Assembly: GCF_016907735.1 (NCBI RefSeq)
Contig: NZ_JAFBCP010000001.1
Location: 744,001 to 808,000, forward strand
DNA: 64,000 nucleotides
Reading direction: 5' to 3'
Origin: Brevibacterium paucivorans
GTDB taxonomy: Bacteria > Actinomycetota > Actinomycetes > Actinomycetales > Brevibacteriaceae
Position 1 is the stretch's first letter, and the number at the start of each line of letters is the position of its first letter. This document shows positions 34,101 through 42,765 of the stretch, piece after piece. The notes under the pieces were generated by a model that made no database searches, was not told the DNA's origin, and saw nothing but the letters and a program-made list of their open reading frames with translations. The position numbers and the translations under genes were made by a program.

Positions 34101-34173
34101 GCCCCCGTAGCTCAGGGGATAGAGCACGGCTCTCCTAAAGCCGGTGTCGCGTGTTCGAATCACGCCGGGGGCG
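34101..34173 (+). tRNA. tRNA-Arg (anticodon CCT)
   Basis: A 73-base cloverleaf without encoded CCA. The acceptor stem GCCCCCG pairs with CGGGGGC, the D-arm has AGCTCAGGGG, the anticodon loop is CTCCTAA (CCU, reading AGG), and the T-loop is TTCGAAT. A possible -10 TAGTAT lies 15 bases upstream. Confidence 0.95.
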
Positions 34174-34195
34174 CACAAAAACTGCACACACAAAA

Positions 34196-34225
34196 GTGGC
34201 CCCGGCAATTCAATGCCGGGGCCAC
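34196..34225. terminator. Terminator between tRNA and GlsB-like gene
   Basis: Perfect 12-bp stem GTGGCCCCGGCA/TGCCGGGGCCAC with loop ATTCAA. A T-run is present on the minus strand, so it mainly ends the leftward gene. Confidence 0.88.
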
Positions 34226-34245
34226 GCTGTGCGTCAGCTAGCGAA

Positions 34246-34533
34246 TTAGTCGTTAGCCTTACGCGCCAAGAAACCGTAAATAACCATCACGATCAGCGCA
34301 CCGATAACCGCCAACAGGATGGTTCCCAGGCTCCACGGGTTGTTCATGATTCCCGAAACGCCGTCACCACCGAGCAAGCCACCGATGAAGCCACCCACGA
34401 TGGCACCAACAACACCCAGAATCACAGTCATCATGAAGCCCATGCCCTGCTTACCTGGCATAACAGCACGCGCGATAAGCCCAATCAGACCACCAATAAT
34501 AATCCACGAAATAATCGACCAGAGAAGTCCCAT
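34246..34533 (-). CDS. GlsB/YeaQ/YmgE family stress membrane protein
   Basis: Small hydrophobic protein of 95 residues, the transglycosylase-associated family. Three glycine-rich helices are visible: IISWIIIGGLIGLIARAV, VILGVVGAIVGGFIGGLLG and ILLAVIGALIVMVIYGFLA, and the signature GKQGMG lies between the first two. Members are induced by stress, but the biochemical role is unknown. AGGAAAGGA precedes the ATG. A TTGACA element lies about 90 bases upstream on the same strand. Confidence 0.92.
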   Translation of the reverse strand: MGLLWSIISWIIIGGLIGLIARAVMPGKQGMGFMMTVILGVVGAIVGGFIGGLLGGDGVSGIMNNPWSLGTILLAVIGALIVMVIYGFLARKAND

Positions 34534-34660
34534 AATCGTCCTTTCCTAGTAGGCACGCCCTACATAAGCAGTGACTTGTCCACTAAACATTCAAATTAAA
34601 ATGAAGGGGACCTGTCAATATAATCTCTGTCACACGTAAACCGTACGCTCGGCCCTACGG

Positions 34661-36238
34661 TTACGAGTTTTTCGTGACGTAGGGGTGGTCCGGGGTTGAA
34701 CACATCTCCATGTGGGCGCCCTTGCAGAAGTATTCTTTCCCCGCATCAAACTTCGAACCACGGTACAGCTCAGACACGGTCACCATCGAGTAGCCCTGGT
34801 CTTCCAGGAACTTCAGAATGTCATCTGTCGCATCAACGGTCGGCTGGTGAATCGAGTGCATAAGAACAATCGAACCAGGGTGTACGTTGTTCTTGACGGC
34901 CGCGACCGTCTTGGGTGTTGACTTAGTCTTCCAGTCGAGCGTGTCAACGTCCCACATGATCACGCGTTTGTCGTAATCGCCTGCAATCTCATCGACCTTG
35001 CGATTGGTGGCACCGTACGGTGGTCGCAGGAGCGTCGGCTTCTCGAGCCCTGCGTCTTCAAGCGCTGCGTCAGTGTCGGCGATCTCCTTATCAGCCTTCT
35101 TAGCACCAACCTTGCTCAGAATCGGGTGCGTGTACGAGTGGTTACCCACTTCGTGCCCCGCATCAACCATTCGTTTAACTTCCTCAGGGTATTCCTTCAC
35201 GTTCTTGCCAATGACAAAGAACGTGGCGCGCGCGTTGTGCTTCTTATAGGACTTGATCAACCGATCAGTGAGGTCGTTTCCACCGGGGCCGTCATCGTAG
35301 GTCAGGGCCACACATGCCGCCAGCGCACATGAAAAGCCGGAACCTTCTTCGCTGTCCTCATCGAGTTTCGCTACATCCTTCGACCCGTTGTCTGCGACCT
35401 CTTTACCCAGGTCAGAAAGCTCTTCATACTTTTTCTTCTGGTCTTTATAGGACGGCAACGCGTCCTTGCCGAACGTCAGGTCGTCCAGGTCGTCGTCACT
35501 TGGCAACGTTTCACCGGTGAACATGTCTTTGGCCGGCACGGTTGTGTCTGCTTCCAGGTCCGTGACCAGCAGTTTGACGGACTGTTCACCCTTCACCAGT
35601 GCTTCAATTCGGCTCACCACGTATTTTCCACCGGCAAAAACAATCTCGTTGCGTAACGTGACGTCGGCGTCGCTGTCCGCCGAGGTGTCGCCTGCCCCAG
35701 CAGTTTCTTCAGCTCCCGGCGCAGTGGTTTCGTTTTCGGTAGGCTCCGTTGTCGACGTGGATTCAGTTTCCGTTGCGCCCCCTGTTACACCTTCGGGTTC
35801 CGAGGTGGAATTTGGTTCCGTAAGACCGCCGGCTTCTGCTGTAGAGTCATCGGACGCTTCGGGTTTTTCGTCAGGCTCACGAATAAACGTCTCGAGCTCA
35901 GCCTGCTTGCTGGCGGGCGTCGGGGCTGGAGTGAAGGTCTTCTTACCAGCGAAAGCGCCACCTTCTTCAAGCTGGTCGAGCGCGAACTTCTCGACCTCTT
36001 CGTTCAGGGACGCGGCGCCGTTGACCGCCACTAGCTGAGCGTCAACGGAAACACCCTCTTTGTTTTTCACAATTGCCAAACGTTGCAAGCGTTCCTTCAC
36101 ACTTTCGGGAACACCGTCATATGAGGTGGAGGCTCCTTGCTCACCACGCTCTTCCTTAACGTTGGAGGTGCATGCAACACCACCAGCAAGAACGGTCGCA
36201 ACAAGCGCCGTCGATGCGAACACTTTTTTAAACAGCAC
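34661..36238 (-). CDS. Polysaccharide deacetylase lipoprotein (CE4)
   Basis: Secreted lipoprotein (525 residues) that probably removes N-acetyl groups from peptidoglycan or another surface glycan. The signal peptide ends in the lipobox LAGGVAC. A long Thr/Glu/Ser/Pro-rich linker (about residues 115-180) precedes the NodB domain. Catalytic features are complete: TYDDGPG with Asp315 and Asp316, the metal histidines 367 and 371 in NHSYTHP, LLRPPYGATN, WDVDTLDW and VLMHSIH. The middle region (180-290) may be a PdaC-like extra domain. GGAGG lies six bases before the GTG start. Deacetylation often confers lysozyme resistance. Confidence 0.92.
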   Translation of the reverse strand: MLFKKVFASTALVATVLAGGVACTSNVKEERGEQGASTSYDGVPESVKERLQRLAIVKNKEGVSVDAQLVAVNGAASLNEEVEKFALDQLEEGGAFAGKKTFTPAPTPASKQAELETFIREPDEKPEASDDSTAEAGGLTEPNSTSEPEGVTGGATETESTSTTEPTENETTAPGAEETAGAGDTSADSDADVTLRNEIVFAGGKYVVSRIEALVKGEQSVKLLVTDLEADTTVPAKDMFTGETLPSDDDLDDLTFGKDALPSYKDQKKKYEELSDLGKEVADNGSKDVAKLDEDSEEGSGFSCALAACVALTYDDGPGGNDLTDRLIKSYKKHNARATFFVIGKNVKEYPEEVKRMVDAGHEVGNHSYTHPILSKVGAKKADKEIADTDAALEDAGLEKPTLLRPPYGATNRKVDEIAGDYDKRVIMWDVDTLDWKTKSTPKTVAAVKNNVHPGSIVLMHSIHQPTVDATDDILKFLEDQGYSMVTVSELYRGSKFDAGKEYFCKGAHMEMCSTPDHPYVTKNS

Positions 36239-36298
36239 GAAAACCCTCCGTCAATACAGACGATGTATAAAAGCTTCTTGAGTTACCTGGACCGAACC

Positions 36299-37306
36299 TC
36301 AGGATTCGCGCTTAACGCGAACCACCATGGTGGGGCACTTGGAGTACGGCAAAACAGACTGGGAAGTCGATCCCAAAAGGAGACCCGCAAACCCGCCACG
36401 ACCTCGGGACCCAATAACCAAAACCGACGCCGTATCCGAGGCGCGTACCAACGCTTCTGCCGGCTGACCGTCGTACAGCGACCAGCTCACGTCGAGGTCC
36501 GGGTACTTTTCGCGCACTGCCTGTGCGGCGAGCGCAAGCTTGTCTGCGCCTTTATCGACGTAACGCTTCATGTCACCGGTTGAAGGCAACCATTCAGGGC
36601 CCACAACAGTCGTGGTGATGACGCCAAGCAAAACCAGGGAGCTGCCTCGGCGATTAGCGAGTTCAGCCGCTTCCCACAGAGCTTGCGACTCTGCGCCCAG
36701 CGAGTCGATACCTACGACTACCTGGCCGGTGTAGTCGGGCCCGGTTACCGTGTCGGCGTCAATGGTTTCTTCAAACGAGTCACCGCCAGCATTGCGGATA
36801 GGACGCGAAGCCGTCTGTTCAGGGGCGCGATCAGAGTCGTCCGACCACGAAACCGGAATCACTACGGTTGGGCAGTGGCTGTGAGCAGGAAGGGCCGACG
36901 ACACGGTACCCAAAAGACGGCCGGCGAAACCACCTCGGCCGCGGGACCCAACCACAGCCAGCGATCCCTGCTTTGATTCTTCAACCAAAACTCCGGCAGC
37001 GTCACCAATTTCGATGATCGCCTCAACTTCGACGCCTGCATCCTTGACCAGCGAGGCCGCTTCTCTGAGCGAGTCCGAAACCGTTGCGCGCACCGCGCTG
37101 TCGTCGATGGGCACATACGATACGTCTACGGTCGCAGAAGCCACGCTTGGGACAGTGTAAGCGCCAACAAGTCGAATGGACTTCTTCTGCGCCCGAGCTT
37201 CATCAATCGCCCAGGTCAGCGCGTTACGGCTGGCGCTCGAACCGTCAATTCCAACGATGATTGCTTCAGGATCGGCAACTTCGGTGGTCATCTGCTCTTC
37301 CGACAC
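36299..37306 (-). CDS. Tandem universal stress protein (two UspA domains)
   Basis: A 335-residue protein with two UspA folds in tandem. Each has the IVGIDGS or VVGIDS start and an ATP-binding loop G-x2-G-x9-G-S/T: GSRGRGGFAGRLLGTVSS (first domain) and GSRGRGGFAGLLLGSTSQ (second). ATP-binding type proteins act in dormancy and hypoxia in mycobacteria; the role here is unknown. The GTG used has GGAG five bases upstream; another GTG two codons earlier and an ATG five codons later are possible. Confidence 0.9.
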   Translation of the reverse strand: MSEEQMTTEVADPEAIIVGIDGSSASRNALTWAIDEARAQKKSIRLVGAYTVPSVASATVDVSYVPIDDSAVRATVSDSLREAASLVKDAGVEVEAIIEIGDAAGVLVEESKQGSLAVVGSRGRGGFAGRLLGTVSSALPAHSHCPTVVIPVSWSDDSDRAPEQTASRPIRNAGGDSFEETIDADTVTGPDYTGQVVVGIDSLGAESQALWEAAELANRRGSSLVLLGVITTTVVGPEWLPSTGDMKRYVDKGADKLALAAQAVREKYPDLDVSWSLYDGQPAEALVRASDTASVLVIGSRGRGGFAGLLLGSTSQSVLPYSKCPTMVVRVKRES

Positions 37307-37494
37307 GGGCACTCCTTACAGATCGAAACCGCTTGTCCTTCAGTTTACTCCTGCCGGTTTTTTCCTCAGCGTTCGACCCGCTACGAAACGACAACGGTTG
37401 CCCGACGACTGTTGCACATGTGTTGCGCGTCGATAAACGTGCCCTGGCGAAGAGGGTTCGCCCGTGGCTCACCCCGGGCCCGAGGTGCGACAGT

Positions 37495-38013
37495 CTAGGC
37501 GGTTTTTGCAACCTCGGGTGAGCGCGCCAGTTCAAGGAACGGCAACCAGCGTTCGGCCGGGTTGTCGATGTCCCGCAACCACCAGTGGCCGGTTTGTGGG
37601 GCCACCGGAGTGAAAAGGAGCTTCCAGCCCATCTCTTCTGGCGTGCGGTTTCCTTTCACGTTGTTGCATGAGCGGCAGCATGCGACCAGGTTGGTCCACG
37701 AGTTCTGGCCGCCTCGGCTACGCGGAAGCACGTGGTCCACGGTGTTCGCGCCTTCGCCACAGTACGCGCACAGGTTCTTGTCACGTCGCAGCACTCCCCT
37801 ACGGGAAAGCGCTGTTGTCCGCCCCCGAGGTGGTTGCACATACCGGTTGAGCAGAATCACCGAAGGCTGGTCCATGGATACGTGTGCGCTACGAATGAGC
37901 ATGTCTTCGCTTGCCAGCACGGTGGCTTTGCCCGCCAAAACCAGGACAATCGCGCGCCTAAAGGACACGATCGACATGGGTTCATAGCCAGCGTTAAGAA
38001 CCAGTGTTTTCAC
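37495..38013 (-). CDS. HNH endonuclease family protein
   Basis: HNH protein of 172 residues from the conserved actinobacterial group beginning MKTLVLNAGYEPMSIV. The zinc/HNH core is LCAYCGEGANTVDHVLPRSRGGQNSWTN-type: two CxxC pairs (CAYC and CRSC) flank DHVLPRSRGG with the catalytic His. It is a solitary chromosomal gene rather than part of a mobile intron. The GTG start overlaps the stop of an upstream 51-codon ORF (GTGA) and has AGGAGA before it. Its cellular role is not established. Confidence 0.88.
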   Translation of the reverse strand: MKTLVLNAGYEPMSIVSFRRAIVLVLAGKATVLASEDMLIRSAHVSMDQPSVILLNRYVQPPRGRTTALSRRGVLRRDKNLCAYCGEGANTVDHVLPRSRGGQNSWTNLVACCRSCNNVKGNRTPEEMGWKLLFTPVAPQTGHWWLRDIDNPAERWLPFLELARSPEVAKTA

Positions 38014-38165
38014 TTTTTTCTCCTGAGGCGGATGGGAAAACGCGCGAGGCGCCGTGCAAAAGCGCGACGCCTCGTTAAAGACAGACAGGAGCCACTTACG
38101 GGCTCCACACTTATCGAATGTATGGGTTCCGCAAACGATATAAGTCGACCACTGCGGTTGTGCAT
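38010..38165 (-). CDS. 51-codon ORF coupled to the HNH gene
   Basis: Short ORF with a near-perfect ribosome site (AAGGAGG, five bases before the ATG) and a stop that overlaps the HNH start as GTGA. It encodes MHNRSGRLISFAEPIHSIS followed by a very basic end (RRRAFARRLARFPIRLRRKK). The RNA can form GGAGCC/GGCTCC and GAGGCG/CGCCTC hairpins inside the ORF. It may be a leader peptide controlling the HNH gene by translational coupling or attenuation, or a small cationic protein. No homologue is recalled. Confidence 0.5.
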   Translation of the reverse strand: MHNRSGRLISFAEPIHSISVEPVSGSCLSLTRRRAFARRLARFPIRLRRKK

Positions 38166-38301
38166 GCTGGCCTCCTTACATCGTGAGCAGTGAAAATGTT
38201 CAGCAGAACCTAGATTACCGGGCGTGCACCGCGATTTACCTGCGGTTGGCGCCGATTTGAAGAGAATTACGGACAGTTTGTCAAAAGTTCACCGTGAATG
38301 C

Positions 38302-38342
38302 GCGAAACCCCCGCGCTGTACCGATTTGCGCGGGGGTTTCGC
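38302..38342. terminator. Terminator after the NlpC/P60 gene
   Basis: A 15-bp perfect stem GCGAAACCCCCGCGC and its complement with an 11-base loop, located 19 bases after the stop. Confidence 0.88.
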
Positions 38343-38360
38343 TTTCACATCTGCGAAGTC

Positions 38361-39197
38361 TTAGAGAACGCGGACGAACGTGGCTCCGGAGCGAACCATC
38401 CAGTCGATGGAGCGGTAGGAGGTCTTGACGCGTGGGTTACCTGCGTCGTACATCATGCCGTTACCTGCGTAGATACCAACGTGTCCAGGCGACCAGATGA
38501 TGTCACCAGGCTGGGCCTGTGCACGCGACACGGTCTTTCCAGCGCCGCGCTGAGCACCCGAGGTGCGAGGCAACTTCACGCCCACCTTGCCGTATACGTA
38601 CGAGGTGAAGCCGGAGCAGTCCCAACCGCTTGGGCTGGTTCCGCCGGATACGTAAGGGGTTCCGACGTACTGGCGAGCCAGGGCGATAACCTGCTGTGCC
38701 TTTGATCCGCTTGGGAGTGCAACGTCTTCGTTAGCTTCGGACTTGGAGCTCTTCGAGCTCTTCTTCGAGGAAGAGGAGGACGAGCTCGACGAACCTGCAG
38801 CCGAGGCACCGGAACGGCTGTTTGAGGTAGGAGCACTAGCGTCAGCGTCATCGGTGGAAGGTTCAGCAACTGGTTCAGGAGCCTTCTTTGCGGTGACGTT
38901 TGCAGCCACACCGGTTGCGATGTCAGCAACGTCAGCGTCTGCTACAGCAGTTGCCTTCTGGGCGGTGAAGGTTTCAGCTTCTTCAGCCTTTGGTGCATCC
39001 GCGGAAACGGTTGCATCGTCTTTAGCGTCAGCAGTTGAAGGGAGAGTAGCGGTCACGAGCAGACCACCAGCAGCAGCTACAACAGCTGCACGCTTACCCA
39101 TTGCGCCTGAGTTGGCGTTCAGTGCTTCAGTGAGTTCAGTCAGCGGCGTCTTGACGCGTGCGTCAGACCCGTGACGTCCCATCTTCTTTCCAGCCAC
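38361..39197 (-). CDS. NlpC/P60 peptidoglycan hydrolase
   Basis: Secreted cell-wall endopeptidase (278 residues). A basic, long N-terminal signal region (about residues 1-58) has the hydrophobic core AAVVAAAGGLLVTATLP and ends near ADA. A Ser/Lys-rich linker (GSSSSSSSSSKKSSKSSKS) precedes the catalytic domain, with Cys194 in GWDCSGF and His239 in SPGHVGIYAG. It resembles RipA/RipB-type hydrolases that split daughter cells. GGAGG lies six bases before the GTG start. A long, AT-rich leader lies upstream. Confidence 0.92.
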   Translation of the reverse strand: MAGKKMGRHGSDARVKTPLTELTEALNANSGAMGKRAAVVAAAGGLLVTATLPSTADAKDDATVSADAPKAEEAETFTAQKATAVADADVADIATGVAANVTAKKAPEPVAEPSTDDADASAPTSNSRSGASAAGSSSSSSSSSKKSSKSSKSEANEDVALPSGSKAQQVIALARQYVGTPYVSGGTSPSGWDCSGFTSYVYGKVGVKLPRTSGAQRGAGKTVSRAQAQPGDIIWSPGHVGIYAGNGMMYDAGNPRVKTSYRSIDWMVRSGATFVRVL

Positions 39198-39634
39198 GAG
39201 ATTCCTCCATCTACCAGCCCTAGGCCGCCACTTTCATCGGTACTCTCACTGGGCCGTGTGACTAGCGGTAGCAGCCCGTGAGTGGATCAGTTCAAAATCC
39301 AACAGTGAAAACTGTAACCGAACGAAACCCCAATGTCACATTTCAGTTACAACCCGAGCACAGATAGGACGCATTTTTCTATATAACTCCAGGTCAGAGC
39401 ACATAAAAAAGTTTATAACGAATTTTGATCCGTGGTTATATTTGCGTGATCCGGCTCTACTTTTCTACCTCAAGCGGATCATCACCGCCCCCTCACCGAC
39501 GCTAGCGCACAGAAAAACAACACTTCACGACGCCGCGACTTCAAACCCTTGACTCACTCGGTGGCGTGCGTCACACTTATTCAAACCGATCAAACGATCG
39601 GTACGAGCTTTCATCAAAGGCGATAGGAGCTTCC
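39198..39634. other. Divergent intergenic region, NlpC/P60 and MHS transporter
   Basis: 437 bases without a credible gene. The left half is a long leader of the hydrolase, with an AT-rich stretch (39370-39445) that can hold its promoter and a small dyad ACAGT-GAAA-ACTGT at 39302-39315. No riboswitch consensus was recognised. The right end holds the MHS promoter and operator listed separately. Confidence 0.6.
39549..39602 (+). promoter_or_regulatory. MHS transporter promoter with ACCGATC-N4-GATCGGT operator
   Basis: -35 TTGACT (39549-39554), 17-bp spacer and weak -10 CACACT (39572-39577). A perfect 7-bp inverted repeat (39585-39602) covers the expected start site, as for a TetR-like repressor. 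Confidence 0.5.
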
Positions 39635-41056
39635 ATGACCGCGTCATCTGCAACTGCCACCCCTAACGCACACCACCTCAAGCACCGAAAACTTCTTGCC
39701 TCCGGTGTCGTTGGATCCTCAATCGAGTGGTACGACTTCTTCCTCTACGGAACGGCAGCCGCTTTGGTGTTCCCACATGTGTTCTTCCCCTCGGAAGGTC
39801 CACTGGTTGCCACCCTTCTGAGCTTCGCAACATTCTGGGCAGGCTTTATCGCCCGACCTCTTGGCGGTGTCATTGCCGGACACTACGGCGACAAATTCGG
39901 CCGTAAACCTATCGTCGTCGTATCTCTCCTTGTCATGGGTGCAGCTACATTTGTCATCGGGTGCTTGCCAGGCGCAGAGAACATTGGTTTGGTCGCACCG
40001 ATCGCGCTTGGGCTTTGCCGGTTTGCGCAAGGTCTGGCCGCAGGCGGTCAGTGGGGTGGGCTTGCCCTTCTCCTCACCGAATCCGCTGGCCCTAAGAACC
40101 GGGCATACTCTGGCTCGTTCAACCAGATCGGCGTTCCGGCAGGAGCGTTCCTGGGAAACATCGTTTTCATCACTGCCACCTATGCGCTCACACAAGAACA
40201 GTTCATCGCGTGGGGCTGGCGCATTCCGTTCTGGTTCACAGCAGTTCTCTTTCCCGTCGTCTTGTTTATCCACCACAAGGTTGAAGACAGCCCAGAGTTC
40301 CGCGAGCTGGAGAAGAAGACTTCCGAAACTGAGTCTCAAATCGTCAAGGCACCCCTGTGGGTCGCTGTGAAGAAGCACTGGAAAACGATTCTGCTGGGTT
40401 GTGGTCTTCTCGCTTCGACCAACTGCATTTTCTACATTTCGATTGCTGGTGTTCTTAGCTACGGTGCGAACTACTTGGGCTTGGACCGCACTCACATGTT
40501 GATTGCCGGAGCTTTGGCGTGTGTCGTGGGGATCGCGACCACACCGCTCTTGGCACTGTGGTCAGACCGAATCGGTCGCCGACCCGTCATCATCTTTGGT
40601 GGAGCAGGAATCTTCCTGTTCGTGCCGATTTACTTCATGCTGATCAACACCGGAAACATTTTCTTGTTCGGAGTAGCCGTGTGCGTTTCGTCGGTGTTCC
40701 AGTGCGCGGTCTACGCGCCTCTGGCCGCGTTCCTGGGTGAGCTGTTTGAACCCGAGGTGCGGTTCTCTGGCGCTTCACTTGCCTACCAGCTCGCAGCGAT
40801 TTTGATCTCCGGTGCGACACCGATCCTCATGACCTCACTCATCGCGTCTTCTGGAACCACGCACGGCGTGACAGTCATGGTCATGATCATGGGGGTCATC
40901 ACGGTTGTGAGCGCCGTGTTGTTGAAAGAGACCAACCCCAAGTGGGTCAGGCAAGACCCTCACGCGGTTCCGGGCGAGTTCCTGTACGCAAAGAAACCAG
41001 CGCAGGCAACTCGCCACCCGGAGGTTTCGCGCGAGGACACCGAACCCGTGTCATAG
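39635..41056 (+). CDS. MHS-family MFS transporter (metabolite:H+ symporter)
   Basis: Twelve-helix proton symporter (473 residues) of the MHS family, which imports small organic acids or betaines. It has SSIEWYDFFLYGTAAALVF, GGVIAGHYGDKFGRKPIVV (the G-x3-D/R-x-G-R-K/R loop), GLAAGGQWGGLALLLTE, the central charged loop DSPEFRELEKK, and a second LWSDRIGRRPVII loop. The ATG was chosen for AGGAGC upstream. The substrate is unknown; the shared operator with the acyl-CoA block 3 kb away hints at an organic acid used there. Confidence 0.9.
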   Translation: MTASSATATPNAHHLKHRKLLASGVVGSSIEWYDFFLYGTAAALVFPHVFFPSEGPLVATLLSFATFWAGFIARPLGGVIAGHYGDKFGRKPIVVVSLLVMGAATFVIGCLPGAENIGLVAPIALGLCRFAQGLAAGGQWGGLALLLTESAGPKNRAYSGSFNQIGVPAGAFLGNIVFITATYALTQEQFIAWGWRIPFWFTAVLFPVVLFIHHKVEDSPEFRELEKKTSETESQIVKAPLWVAVKKHWKTILLGCGLLASTNCIFYISIAGVLSYGANYLGLDRTHMLIAGALACVVGIATTPLLALWSDRIGRRPVIIFGGAGIFLFVPIYFMLINTGNIFLFGVAVCVSSVFQCAVYAPLAAFLGELFEPEVRFSGASLAYQLAAILISGATPILMTSLIASSGTTHGVTVMVMIMGVITVVSAVLLKETNPKWVRQDPHAVPGEFLYAKKPAQATRHPEVSREDTEPVS

Positions 41057-41085
41057 CCTCATAGCAGTGGCTTCATAGCAAGAAC

Positions 41086-41120
41086 GTGGCCGGTAGCAAC
41101 ACTGCTACCGGCCACCTTTA
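41086..41120. terminator. Bidirectional terminator between convergent genes
   Basis: A 12-bp perfect stem GTGGCCGGTAGC/GCTACCGGCCAC with loop AACACT, followed by CTTTAT. It separates the MHS transporter from the acyl-CoA ligase. Confidence 0.85.
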
Positions 41121-41133
41121 TGACCTCCACACC

Positions 41134-42648
41134 TTACAACTGCGACACGTCGATCGCGCGCTTGAGGATCTTCCCGCTTGGTCCCTTAGGCAATGCGTCC
41201 ACGAACTTGATAATCCGCGGGATCTTGTACGCCGAAAGCCTCTCGCGGGCAAACTTCTCGATTTCTTCTTCCGTCAGCGTGACCCCCGGCATGGGCGTAA
41301 TAACCGCCGTGACGATCTGGCCGTAGTGGTCGTCGTCCGTTCCCAGCACCGCGGCCTCAAGAACACCAGGGTGTTCATACATCGCTTCCTCGATCTCACG
41401 TGGGTACACGTTGTATCCACCGTGGATGATCAGGTCTTTGAGCCGGTCCACTATATATAGGTATCCGTCCTCATCGACCCGCCCCAGGTCCCCGGTGTGG
41501 AACCAGCCGTCTTCGTCGATCGCTTGGGCCGTAGCGTCTTCTCGTTTCCAGTAGCCGGGCATATTCACCGGGCCACGCGAACACACTTCACCGACCTCAC
41601 CTGCTGGCACCTCGGCGCCGGTCAGGTCCTTAATGCAGTACTCGAGTTCTGGCAACGGCAACCCCACCGACCCTGGTTTACGCACACCATCCAGCGGGTT
41701 CATACTCACCATCGCCGAGGTCTCCGTCAACCCATACCCTTCCGTGAGCACCGCACCAAAACGTTCCTCGAACTTACGAATGAGCTCAACCGCCGCGGAC
41801 GCCCCTCCGGAAAGCGCGAACCGCATATGGGAGAAGTCGTAGTCACCTTCTGGCGCGTGCACAATCGCGTTCCACATCGTTGGGACCCCGGACACCACCG
41901 TGAGTTTGTCGTGACTCATGACCTTCAGCTGCTCAACCGGGTCAAACCGGGGCAACAGCGTCAGCTGCGTTCCGTGCGCAACCGCCACCATGAGAACGGA
42001 CGACAAGCCGAACACGTGGAACAGCGGGAGGGAGGTGCCACCTCGGTCGTCTTCTGTCATCTTCGAGTCGATGCCACCAATGCGGGCCGCGTTGGTCAGG
42101 TTGCTCACCGTGAGCATGGCGCCCTTTGGGCGTCCTGTGGTGCCCGAGGTGTACAGCAGGACCGCGACGTCCTCACCCTTGCGTTCGACTGGGGTGAAGT
42201 CGTCAAACGGGGGAAGTTCGGCGAGGTCAGCCGGGGTGATTAGTTGGCATGCTTCAAACGTGACGCCTGCGTTCTGAGCGGACTCCTGCCCGGCTTGGGC
42301 CACCGCCGGATGTGCCACGACGCGACTAGCTCCGGAATCTTCGATGAAATAGTCGATTTCACGCGAGGTAGCCAGAGGGTTGACTGCCACAACTGTGAGC
42401 CCACTTGATTGGGCGGCAAAGAATTCAACGACAAATTCCGGTGTTGTGGGAGCGATGAGGAGCAACCGGTCCCCCTCATTCATCTCAGCGGATAGTTTCT
42501 GCGCCCGGCGCGCGATCAAGCTGGCTAACTGTCCACGGGTAATTTCCACACGCGGTTCCGTCAACGGCCCACGCAGTTGTAGGCGGTCGGGGTCTTTACG
42601 CGCGAAGTCGAAAACCGGCGTTGCGAGATTTAACGGTGCAAATTCCAC
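41134..42648 (-). CDS. Long-chain fatty-acid-CoA ligase (AMP-binding)
   Basis: Acyl-adenylating CoA ligase of 504 residues. The P-loop is YTSGTTGRPKGAMLT, then GYGLTETSAM, GWFHTGDLGRVDEDGYLYIVDR, and the terminal lysine in LPKGPSGKILKRAI. It resembles FadD-type or 4-coumarate-CoA ligases. The GTG was chosen for AAAGGAG five bases upstream; the frame is open upstream but that part is unlike the family. It is divergent from an SDR and acyl-CoA dehydrogenase operon, consistent with catabolism of one acid. Confidence 0.9.
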   Translation of the reverse strand: MEFAPLNLATPVFDFARKDPDRLQLRGPLTEPRVEITRGQLASLIARRAQKLSAEMNEGDRLLLIAPTTPEFVVEFFAAQSSGLTVVAVNPLATSREIDYFIEDSGASRVVAHPAVAQAGQESAQNAGVTFEACQLITPADLAELPPFDDFTPVERKGEDVAVLLYTSGTTGRPKGAMLTVSNLTNAARIGGIDSKMTEDDRGGTSLPLFHVFGLSSVLMVAVAHGTQLTLLPRFDPVEQLKVMSHDKLTVVSGVPTMWNAIVHAPEGDYDFSHMRFALSGGASAAVELIRKFEERFGAVLTEGYGLTETSAMVSMNPLDGVRKPGSVGLPLPELEYCIKDLTGAEVPAGEVGEVCSRGPVNMPGYWKREDATAQAIDEDGWFHTGDLGRVDEDGYLYIVDRLKDLIIHGGYNVYPREIEEAMYEHPGVLEAAVLGTDDDHYGQIVTAVITPMPGVTLTEEEIEKFARERLSAYKIPRIIKFVDALPKGPSGKILKRAIDVSQL

Positions 42649-42703
42649 GATTCTCCTTTGAAGCATGGCGGTCAGGTACTCACATACTAAAACAATATTT
42701 GCT

Positions 42704-42721
42704 CCCGAGCGATCGATCGGT
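42704..42721. promoter_or_regulatory. Candidate operator matching the MHS one
   Basis: CCCGAGC-GATC-GATCGGT matches ACCGATC-N4-GATCGGT at 12 of 14 half-site bases, midway between the divergent ligase and SDR starts. Confidence 0.4.
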
Positions 42722-42765
42722 GAAGATGTTTCTACAGACTTCATTGGGCTCGAAGAGGAGATCAC

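Noticed and set aside
33994..34173. tRNA-associated integration (att) site
   Set aside because: No integrase, no repeat of the tRNA 3' end and no foreign genes nearby.
37495..38013. HNH gene as a homing endonuclease or mobile intron
   Set aside because: It belongs to a conserved chromosomal actinobacterial family and has no intron or intein context.
39198..39370. c-di-AMP (ydaO) riboswitch before the NlpC/P60 gene
   Set aside because: Expected from family context, but the conserved GGGTGAA and 3' blocks are not visible.
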